10,216 nucleotides of DNA from an uncultured Clostridia bacterium (GTDB lineage: Bacteria > Bacillota > Clostridia > Peptostreptococcales > Anaerovoracaceae), in assembly GCA_937889655.1 (NCBI GenBank), contig CALBZG010000174.1, forward strand, positions 1-10,216, read 5' to 3'. Position 1 is the stretch's first letter; the number at the start of each line of letters is the position of its first letter. Below, piece after piece: positions 1 to 6,600 of the stretch. The notes below the pieces were generated by a model. It was not told the origin of the DNA. It saw only the letters and a list, made by a program, of their open reading frames with translations, and searched no databases. The position numbers were made by a program, and so were the translations under genes.

Positions 1-37
1 CATGCGGCTTCGTTCTTTCGAATTTCTGCTTTGCCAT
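1..37 (-). CDS. tuf: Elongation factor Tu, N-terminal fragment (cut by contig edge)
   Basis: Only the first 12 codons plus one base are visible. Read from the ATG at 37-35 they give MAKQKFERTKPH, the standard start of bacterial EF-Tu, just before the GHVDHGKTT GTPase loop that would lie beyond the edge. EF-Tu is the cytoplasmic GTPase that carries aminoacyl-tRNA to the ribosomal A site. The gene follows fusA by 67 bases on the same strand, the usual last place in the str operon. A perfect AGGAGG lies 10 bases upstream. The truncation is a contig end and not a biological break. Identity is firm despite the short length because the residues and the gene order agree. Confidence 0.93.
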   Translation of the reverse strand, partial: MAKQKFERTKPH

Positions 38-47
38 TTTAAATTTT

Positions 48-53
48 CCTCCT
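48..53 (-). promoter_or_regulatory. Ribosome binding site of tuf, in the fusA-tuf spacer
   Basis: The minus strand reads AGGAGG here, 10 bases before the tuf ATG, a full match to the anti-Shine-Dalgarno sequence. The remainder of the fusA-tuf spacer (38-104) is AT-rich. It contains a 12-base perfect palindrome GTTTATATAAAC at 59-70 and a weak 5-bp hairpin at 74-86. I see no terminator and no convincing promoter in it, so tuf is probably co-transcribed with fusA. Confidence 0.85.
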
Positions 54-104
54 AATCAGTTTATATAAACCAACTATTTCCAATAGGTCTTATAATATTT
101 TCTT

Positions 105-2168
105 TTATTTGTTGATCTTATCCACAAGGTAATCCGGTAATTTCTCGAAGTGGTCGAACTGCATTACATAAACGCCGCGGCCCTGTGTTTTGGATCTCAG
201 GTCCGTTGCATATCCGAACATCTCTGAGAGTGGAACGTAGCCTCTGATAGCGGCAGCTCCCGCCATCATATCCGAACCCTCGATCCTGCCTCTTCTGGAG
301 CTGATGTCTCCGATCACGTCGCCCATGTACTCTTCAGGGACCGTAACTTCGACTTTGAATATAGGCTCCAGCAATACAGGATGCGCCTTCTTAGCCGCTT
401 CTCTGAAAGCCATAGACGCAGCGATTTTGAAAGCCATGTCCGATGAATCCACTTCATGGTAAGAGCCGTCATAAAGCTCAACGCCTACATCCATGATCTG
501 ATATCCGGCAAGAGGCCCGTTGTTCGTCGCTTCTCTGAGGCCTTCCTCGATTTTCGGAATATATTCCTTAGGAATGGCTCCGCCGACGATGGAGTTTTTA
601 AACTCAAAGCCGGTTCCCGGATCTCTTGGATAAACCTTGATCTTAACATGTCCGTACTGTCCGCGTCCGCCTGACTGCTTCGCATATTTGTAATCCACAT
701 CGGCAAGCTGGGTAAGTGTTTCTTTGTAGGAAACCTGCGGTTTTCCAACGTTGGCTTCGACTTTGAACTCACGAAGAAGCCTGTCTACGATGATTTCCAG
801 ATGAAGCTCGCCCATACCGGCAATGATGGTCTGCCCGGTTTCTGCGTTTGTATAGGTTTTGAAAGTCGGATCTTCTTCCGTGAGCTTGGACAACGCGATC
901 CCCATTTTTTCCTGTCCGGCTTTAGTCTTCGGTTCGATCGCTATCTCGATGACCGGATCAGGGAACACCATGGATTCAAGAATGACCTGATGTTTTTCAT
1001 CGCACATCGTGTCTCCGGTGGTGGTGTCTTTAAGCCCAACTGCAGCTGCAATATCTCCGGAGTATACAATATCAATGTCTTCCCGGTGATTGGCATGCAT
1101 TTGGAGGATTCTTCCAATTCTTTCTTTCTTTTGCTTTGTTGAGTTGTACACATAAGAGCCTGTTTTCAGGCTTCCCGAGTAAACTCTGAAGAAAGCCAGC
1201 TTGCCTACGTACGGATCTGCCATGATTTTAAACGCCAGGGCAGAAAAAGGTCCATTGTCATCGGCAGGTCTTTCTTCAATCTTATCATTGTTTGGATTAA
1301 CGCCTTTTATAGCCGGTATGTCGACAGGCGACGGCATGTAATCAATAACTGCATCAAGCAGCATCTGAACGCCCTTGTTTCGATAGGAAGAGCCGCAAAT
1401 AACAGGGATCAATTTGCCGTCAATGGTCAATGACCTTATGGCGTTTTTGATTTCTGCCTTGGTAAACTCTTCTCCTTCAAGGAACTTCATCGTCAATTCT
1501 TCATTGGCTTCCGCCGCTGCTTCCACCATCATCTCTCTTGCTGCCTGTGCTTCTGCTTTGAGGTTTTCCGGAATATCCACGATCTCGAATTCCTTGCCCA
1601 AATCGTCTTTATATATCTCCGCCTTCATTTCCACAAGATCAATAATCCCGATGAAGTCTGCTTCCGACCCTATCGGAAGCTGAACCGGCACCGCATTTGC
1701 CTTCAGTCTGTCTTTTACCATCTGGACAACTCTTTTGAAATCAGCACCCATGATATCCATCTTGTTCACAAAGATGAGTCGTGGTACGCCATATTTCTCA
1801 GCTTGTCTCCATACTGTTTCGGACTGAGGCTCTACGCCGCCTTTTGCGCAAAGCACTGTTACTGCTCCATCCAGAACACGAAGGGACCTTTCAACTTCGA
1901 CTGTGAAGTCGACATGTCCCGGAGTATCGATAATATTGATTCTGTGGTTCTTCCATTGTGCAGTAGTAGCAGCAGAGGTAATGGTTATGCCGCGTTCCTG
2001 TTCCTGTTCCATCCAGTCCATCGTAGCCGCACCTTCGTGCACCTCGCCCAATTTATGGGTTTTACCGGTATAAAAGAGGATTCTCTCCGTTGTAGTTGTT
2101 TTTCCGGCATCAATATGTGCCATAATGCCGATATTTCTTGTTTTTTCAAGCGGGAACTCTCTTGGCAT
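105..2168 (-). CDS. fusA: Elongation factor G (EF-G), ribosomal translocase
   Basis: A complete 687-residue protein, normal for bacterial EF-G. It is a cytoplasmic GTPase that moves tRNA and mRNA through the ribosome and, with RRF, recycles it. Visible G-domain motifs are the P-loop AHIDAGKT (17-24), the switch I threonine in RGIT (59-62), switch II DTPGH (81-85, catalytic His85), NKMD (135-138) and a G5-type CGSSYRNKG (258-266). Domain III contains GMGELHLEI (451-459). Domain IV has SGGRGQYGH (499-507) and the tip loop YHEVDSS with His571, which enters the A site. The C terminus is the alpha/beta domain V. The ATG is set by AGGAGG at 2183-2178, nine bases upstream; the stop is TAA. It lies 62 bases after rpsG and 67 bases before tuf, in standard str operon order. 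The stretch CAKGGVEPQSETVWRQ (107-122) points to Clostridia rather than Bacilli. Confidence 0.98.
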   Translation of the reverse strand: MPREFPLEKTRNIGIMAHIDAGKTTTTERILFYTGKTHKLGEVHEGAATMDWMEQEQERGITITSAATTAQWKNHRINIIDTPGHVDFTVEVERSLRVLDGAVTVLCAKGGVEPQSETVWRQAEKYGVPRLIFVNKMDIMGADFKRVVQMVKDRLKANAVPVQLPIGSEADFIGIIDLVEMKAEIYKDDLGKEFEIVDIPENLKAEAQAAREMMVEAAAEANEELTMKFLEGEEFTKAEIKNAIRSLTIDGKLIPVICGSSYRNKGVQMLLDAVIDYMPSPVDIPAIKGVNPNNDKIEERPADDNGPFSALAFKIMADPYVGKLAFFRVYSGSLKTGSYVYNSTKQKKERIGRILQMHANHREDIDIVYSGDIAAAVGLKDTTTGDTMCDEKHQVILESMVFPDPVIEIAIEPKTKAGQEKMGIALSKLTEEDPTFKTYTNAETGQTIIAGMGELHLEIIVDRLLREFKVEANVGKPQVSYKETLTQLADVDYKYAKQSGGRGQYGHVKIKVYPRDPGTGFEFKNSIVGGAIPKEYIPKIEEGLREATNNGPLAGYQIMDVGVELYDGSYHEVDSSDMAFKIAASMAFREAAKKAHPVLLEPIFKVEVTVPEEYMGDVIGDISSRRGRIEGSDMMAGAAAIRGYVPLSEMFGYATDLRSKTQGRGVYVMQFDHFEKLPDYLVDKINK

Positions 2169-2230
2169 TTTTCACTTCCTCCTTCCTGCTTTTTAGTAAA
2201 AATAATAACTCTACGATCTGGCAACGGCTG

Positions 2231-2701
2231 CTACCATCTGTAGTGTGCAAACGCTCTATTGGCTTCTGCCATTTTATGAGTGTCTTCCTTCTTCTTTACA
2301 GATGCGCCTGTGCTGTTGGCAGCATCCATCAGTTCCTTTGCAAGTCTTTCAGACATCGTCTTTTCACCTCTTGCCTTGGTGTATTTTGTAAGCCACCTCA
2401 AGCCTAAAGTCTGACGTCTGTCTGCTCTGACTTCAATTGGAACCTGGTAGTTGGCACCGCCCACACGGCGTGCTCTTACTTCTACCTGCGGCATGATATT
2501 ATTCATTGCCTTTTCAAATACTTCCAGTGGATTGTTTCCGGTCGCCTTGCCTATCATGTCAAATGCATCATAAACGATGGCCTGGGCAGTACCCTTTTTG
2601 CCATCCAGCATGATGCTGTTGATCAATTTGGCTACAACAACACTACCGTAAACAGGATCTGGAAGCACGTCTCTTTTTGGTACATTACCTTTTCTTGGCA
2701 C
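2231..2701 (-). CDS. rpsG: 30S ribosomal protein S7
   Basis: A complete 156-residue protein, the same length as S7 of Bacillus subtilis. S7 nucleates assembly of the 30S head by binding the 3' domain of 16S rRNA and sits near the E/P tRNA sites. The canonical start MPRKG and RDVLPDP, the beta-hairpin segment EVRARRVGGANYQVPIEV (74-91), TLGLRW (98-103), GEKTM (112-116) and the ending KMAEANRAFAHYRW are all present. The start codon is GTG (2701-2699), fixed by family alignment and by AGGAGG 8 bases upstream; the stop is TAG. In E. coli S7 is the translational repressor of the str operon and binds the S12-S7 intercistronic RNA. Here the corresponding gap is unusually long and structured, so the same kind of control is possible but not shown. 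Confidence 0.98.
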   Translation of the reverse strand: MPRKGNVPKRDVLPDPVYGSVVVAKLINSIMLDGKKGTAQAIVYDAFDMIGKATGNNPLEVFEKAMNNIMPQVEVRARRVGGANYQVPIEVRADRRQTLGLRWLTKYTKARGEKTMSERLAKELMDAANSTGASVKKKEDTHKMAEANRAFAHYRW

Positions 2702-3004
2702 TTCTCTTCCCTCCTCACTTGTCGATTTCGTGCAAAATGCTATTAAGCTTCATGGTTTCCGCTATGTTGGCATCCACACAAAATCCACCTAAGTGAATTC
2801 TTCACCTTCAGGTCCGGAATCCGGGCCTTAACGATTACTCTCCGTCAGCCAGTGCAAAATAATTTAGCTGAGGAGCCTTCCGGTACTCGACACCTCTTTC
2901 GTGGGTGCCGCTGGTGCCCTTATATATAAATGGGCACTGACATTGTCTTTCCCGAAATTTCATTTTTGTTTTTTCGTACGCAATTGCAATTTGAATGCTA
3001 TCGT
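2702..3004 (-). promoter_or_regulatory. Structured rpsL-rpsG intercistronic region, function unknown
   Basis: This 303-base gap has no convincing gene. As minus-strand RNA it offers several hairpins in order. (1) GUGCCC/GGGCAC at 2937-2932/2919-2914, 6 bp with a 12-nt AU loop. (2) CGGCACC/GGUGUCG at 2910-2904/2894-2888, 7 bp with one G-U pair. (3) CUCCUCAGC with GCUGA-C-GGAG at 2875-2867/2849-2840, 9 bp with one bulged C. (4) ACCU..AGGU at 2813-2787, 11 bp with two bulged G and a GAA loop. CCGGAA (2883-2878) can also pair with UUCCGG (2819-2814), closing a junction around hairpin 3. This is far more structure than a plain spacer, and E. coli S7 is known to bind the equivalent interval. I do not recognise an Rfam family, and no U-tract follows any stem, so it is not an obvious terminator. 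Confidence 0.55.
2710..2715 (-). promoter_or_regulatory. Ribosome binding site of rpsG (decides the GTG start)
   Basis: The minus strand reads AGGAGG here, inside a longer GAGGAGGG, with 8 bases before the GTG at 2701-2699. No ATG in the rpsG frame competes at this spacing, and the residues that follow are the canonical S7 start. A TGA stop at 2717-2715, from a 12-codon ATG frame upstream, overlaps the first base of this site. Confidence 0.85.
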
Positions 3005-3421
3005 TTACTTCTTCTTGGCTCTCTTCGCGCCGTACTTGGAACGCGCCTGCTTTCTGTTTGCTACGCCTGAAGTATCCAATGTGCCTCTTACGATGTGATA
3101 TCTTACACCCGGGAGGTCCTTGACACGGCCGCCTCTGATGAGCACAACGCTATGTTCCTGGAGGTTATGGCCGATACCAGGGATATAAGCAGTTACTTCG
3201 ATACCGTTAGTAAGTCTTACTCTGGCAACTTTACGAAGTGCTGAATTCGGCTTCTTAGGAGTTACAGTTTTTACCGATGTGCATACGCCTCTCTTTTGAG
3301 GTGAGTTGATATCAGTAGCAACTCTTCTGATGGAATTCATTCCCTTGCCCAATGCAGGGGCCTTTTCCTTCTTGACCAGACTTTCTCTGCCTTCACGTAC
3401 TAATTGGTTGATTGTTGGCAT
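3005..3421 (-). CDS. rpsL: 30S ribosomal protein S12
   Basis: A complete 138-residue protein, in the family's normal range for Gram-positive bacteria. S12 lies at the 30S decoding centre and helps monitor codon-anticodon pairing. MPTINQLVREG, SPQKRGVC (40-47), TPKKPNSALRKVARVRLTNG (54-73), HNLQEHS (85-91) and GGRVKDLPGVRYHIVRG (97-113) match the family. Lys56 and Lys101 correspond to the classical streptomycin-resistance positions (E. coli K42 and K87) and are unmutated. Asp102 is the residue methylthiolated by RimO in E. coli. The ATG at 3421-3419 is chosen because the conserved protein begins there and AAAGGAG lies 6 bases upstream. The frame stays open for another 61 codons upstream, but those residues do not resemble S12. 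Residue 49 is Ser where E. coli and B. subtilis have Arg. The stop is TAA. Confidence 0.98.
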   Translation of the reverse strand: MPTINQLVREGRESLVKKEKAPALGKGMNSIRRVATDINSPQKRGVCTSVKTVTPKKPNSALRKVARVRLTNGIEVTAYIPGIGHNLQEHSVVLIRGGRVKDLPGVRYHIVRGTLDTSGVANRKQARSKYGAKRAKKK

Positions 3422-3427
3422 TTGTTT

Positions 3428-3434
3428 CTCCTTT
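3428..3434 (-). promoter_or_regulatory. Ribosome binding site of rpsL (decides the start)
   Basis: The minus strand reads AAAGGAG here, six bases before the rpsL ATG at 3421-3419. It supports the 138-residue S12 over the longer open frame that begins at a TTG near 3604, which has no such site. Confidence 0.8.
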
Positions 3435-3446
3435 CTTCTTGTTCGG

Positions 3447-3461
3447 TCCCGATTTGCGGGA
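3447..3461 (-). promoter_or_regulatory. Hairpin just upstream of the rpsL ribosome binding site
   Basis: As minus-strand RNA, UCCCG and CGGGA form a 5-bp GC-rich stem with a 5-nt loop, 12 bases upstream of the rpsL ribosome binding site. Its 5' arm, extended as UCCCGCAA, is also perfectly complementary over 8 bases to UUGCGGGA in the 5' arm of the larger hairpin at 3570-3594. The two folds would therefore exclude each other. A regulatory role is inference only. Confidence 0.4.
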
Positions 3462-3569
3462 TCGCCCAATCTTTTAATAGTTCGCCGGATTCTGAAAGAA
3501 ACCCAAAACGAACTTGCGCAGAGAAATTGCAAACGCTTGTTTTGCGGATTTCTGCTGCTCGTATTTGAA

Positions 3570-3594
3570 GCCCTGCGGGAGTCTCCCGCAAGGC
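3570..3594 (-). promoter_or_regulatory. Strong GC-rich hairpin in the rpsL 5' leader
   Basis: An 11-bp inverted repeat with a 3-nt loop: GCCUUGCGGGA pairs with UCCCGCAGGGC, with one G-U pair. It lies a few bases to some ten bases downstream of the proposed promoter start site and about 150 bases before rpsL. No run of U follows it on the minus strand and none on the plus strand, so it does not look like an intrinsic terminator for rpoC. It may protect the 5' end of the str mRNA or take part in attenuation, which the sequence cannot decide. Confidence 0.5.
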
Positions 3595-3611
3595 CCAAAA
3601 CCAACGATTAG

Positions 3612-3639
3612 TTTATCATGTCACGAGCATTCATGTCAA
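3612..3639 (-). promoter_or_regulatory. Putative sigma-A promoter for the str operon (rpsL onward)
   Basis: On the minus strand a perfect -35 TTGACA (3639-3634) is followed after 16 bases by GATAAA (3617-3612), a 4 of 6 match to TATAAT. Read one base later, ATAAAC gives a 17-base spacer but a poorer hexamer. The predicted start is around 3603-3606, leaving a leader of about 180 bases before rpsL. It sits in the 245-base rpoC-rpsL gap, 27 bases after the rpoC stop, where an independent promoter for the ribosomal genes would be expected. The -35 is strong; the -10 is moderate. Confidence 0.55.
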
Positions 3640-3666
3640 ATGATTTTCAACTGTTTTGGTAGTCGA

Positions 3667-6600
3667 TTACTGCTCTTCCTCGACGACCATCATGCTGTTC
3701 TCGTCCATTTCCATAACTACATCCATGTCCGCGAATTCAGCATAGTCCTCATCTTCATCGGCATAAGCCATTTTTTGATAGGATTCCATCAACTCCGTGT
3801 TGACGCCATAATCCAGACTGATGTTTTTATATCTCTTCATGCCTGTTCCCGCCGGGATCAGTTTGCCTATAATAACATTTTCCTTCAGACCCAGCAGCCT
3901 GTCTGTCTTGCCTTTTATAGCTGCATCCGTCAGTACCCTTGTGGTCTCCTGGAAGGATGCTGCTGATAAGAAGGAATTCGTTGCAAGGGATGCCTTGGTG
4001 ATCCCCAAAAGGATCCTCTTTGCTACACACGGCTCACCACCAGCCGCAATTGCCGCTTCATTGGCAGCTTCTACTTCGAGCTTGCTGTAGAGTGCGCCAG
4101 GGAGCAGGTTAGTATCCCCGCCATCCTCGATCTTATGTTTTGAAAGCATTTGGCTGACAATGACTTCAACATGTTTATCATTGATATCAACACCCTGTTG
4201 CTTGTACACGCGCTGGACTTCCTTCAGCAGGTACTGGTAGACTCCTTCAACTCCGTTAAGTCTCAGGATGTCATGAGGGTTAAGCGGTCCTCTGGTTATA
4301 TTTTCTCCGGCCAGTATGTAGTCGCCCTCTTTAACATTCAGACGGGCGCCATAAGGCACGATATAGGTCCTCTCTTCGATTCCGTGGACTACGACCTCGG
4401 TCTTGTTGTCGTTTCTCGCCTTGACCGATACTACCGTACCGTCTGATTCGCAGATCTCTGCAAGACCTTTCGGTTTCCTGGCTTCGAATAATTCCTCAAC
4501 TCTCGGAAGACCTTGAGTGATGTCGGATCCCGCTACGCCTCCGGTGTGGAATGTTCTCATTGTGAGCTGCGTTCCCGGTTCTCCGATGGATTGTGCCGCG
4601 GTGATCCCCACAGCTTCACCGATGTTGACAGGCTCGCCCGTGGCCAGGTTTCTTCCATAGCACTTTGCGCATATTCCGAAAGTGGAATGGCAGGTCATGA
4701 CAGAACGTATAGCTACAGCATCGATACCGCATGCTTCGATCTTTGCAGCGGCGTCTTCCGAAATTTCTTCATTTTGTTCGACGATCAGTTCCCCCGTCTC
4801 CGGATCGGTAATATCCAGCAGGGAAGTTCTTCCTATAATACGAAGTCTCAGCGGTTCGATGATCTCCTTGCCGTCAGTAAAGGCTCTGACTTCGATACCT
4901 TCATCCGTTCCGCAATCCATCTCGCGTACGATGACATTGTGGGATACATCCACCAGACGTCGGGTAAGATACCCGGAGTCCGCTGTTCTCAGTGCCGTAT
5001 CCGCCAGTCCCTTTCTGGCTCCGTTAGTGGATATAAAGTACTCCAATACGGATAAGCCTTCGCGGAAGTTCGCCTTGATCGGTATTTCTATGGTCTTTCC
5101 AACTGCATTGGCCATAAGGCCACGCATACCGCCGATCTGTCTGATCTGGTTCTTGGATCCTCTGGCTCCGGAATGGGCCATGATATACAGATTGTTCAAG
5201 CTGCCCAGGGACTCCATCAAGGCATCCGCAACGTCATCGGTCGCCCGGTTCCATATGCTGATGACCTTTTCGTATCTTTCGCTGTTGCTCATGAGGCCTC
5301 TGCGGTAGGCGGTCTCGTATTTTTCAACTTGCTTTTCTGCTTTTTCGATGATCGTATATTTTTCTTCAGGTATCTCCATGTCGGAGACGCTGATGGTGAT
5401 GGCAGCTTTCGTGGAATAATGGAATCCCATGTCCTTGATGGCATCCAGCATAATGGCCGTACCTGTGTTTCCATGAGTTTTAAAGCATTTTCCGATGATC
5501 TGCCCCAGTTTTTTCTTGTCGACCAGAGTGTCTATCTCCAGCGAATAGGCATCAACCGTCCTGTCCACATACCCCAGATCCTGAGGTATCTGCTGATTGA
5601 ATATGAATCTGCCTACTGTTGACTCTACAAGTTTGCCGCGAGTGTCATTCGGACCCGAATAGCGCCTTACTTTAACTCTCGCGTGCAACCCGATCACATG
5701 GCTCTGATAAGCCATAATCATTTCTTCAATGTTTGTAAATACTTTGCCATCGCCTTTTTCCGCCGGCGTGTTTCTTTCCTCTACGCCGGGATGAGTGAGG
5801 TAATAGGATCCCAGTATCATGTCCTGAGTCGGAACGGTTATCGGCGAACCGTCCTTCGGCGCCAGTATATTGTTTACAGACAGCATAAGGAAACGGGCTT
5901 CGGCCTGGGCTTCAACGGAGAGCGGCACATGGACCGCCATCTGGTCGCCATCGAAGTCGGCGTTATAGGCTGTACAAACCAGCGGATGGAGCTTGATCGC
6001 TTTTCCTTCCACCAGAACAGGTTCGAAAGCCTGGATACCGAGTCTATGCAGAGTCGGCGCACGATTGAGCAGCACCGGATGCTCTTGAATGATATCATCC
6101 AGAACGTCCCAAACCTCTGGGCGGACTTTTTCCACCATTCTCTTCGCACTTTTGATATTATGCGCCACTCCGTCCTCAACCAACCTCTTCATGATGAAAG
6201 GCTTGAACAATTCCAAAGCCATCTTTTTCGGCAGGCCGCACTGATAGAATTTCAGTTCCGGGCCTACAACGATAACGCTTCGGCCGGAGTAGTCCACTCT
6301 CTTGCCCAGCAGGTTCTGTCTGAAACGGCCCTGCTTTCCTTTTAGCATATCTGAGAGAGACTTAAGCGGTCTTGATCCCGGACCTGTCACCGGTCTTCCG
6401 CGTCTTCCGTTATCGATCAGCGCGTCCACAGATTCCTGCAGCATACGCTTTTCGTTTCTGACGATGATGTCGGGCGCTCCAAGTTCAAGTAGCTTTTTCA
6501 GTCTGTTATTTCTATTTATTACTCTTCTATACAAATCGTTTAAATCCGATGTGGCAAAACGTCCTCCGTCCAGCTGCACCATTGGTCTCAGATCCGGCGG

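Noticed and set aside
59..70. A 12-base perfect palindrome GTTTATATAAAC before the tuf ribosome binding site, considered as an operator.
   Set aside because: It is pure AT except for its ends, single-copy in the window and within an AT-rich spacer, so chance is a sufficient explanation.
85..130. A possible separate tuf promoter using TATTAT in the fusA-tuf spacer.
   Set aside because: The hexamer 17 bases upstream matches TTGACA at only one position, and no better -35 is in range.
2760..2843. Resemblance to a tetrahydrofolate riboswitch: GGAGAGUA, then GUUAAG, then GGUGGAUUUUG in that order on the minus strand.
   Set aside because: The closing CUCC expected after the last element is missing and GGAG pairs better with an upstream CUCC. 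The spacing is off and the downstream gene is rpsG, not a folate gene. A covariance-model search would settle it.
2835..2963. A 42-codon ATG frame on the minus strand inside the rpsL-rpsG gap (begins MKFRERQCQC).
   Set aside because: No ribosome binding site precedes it, the composition is not protein-like, and the same bases are better explained by RNA stems.
3570..3594. The 11-bp hairpin read as an intrinsic terminator of rpoBC.
   Set aside because: No T-rich run follows the stem on either strand, and it lies downstream of the likely str promoter.
3422..3604. A 61-codon upstream extension of the rpsL frame starting at a TTG near 3604.
   Set aside because: The extension has no resemblance to S12 and no ribosome binding site. 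It crosses the leader hairpins, and the conserved protein begins at the ATG at 3421 with AAAGGAG before it.
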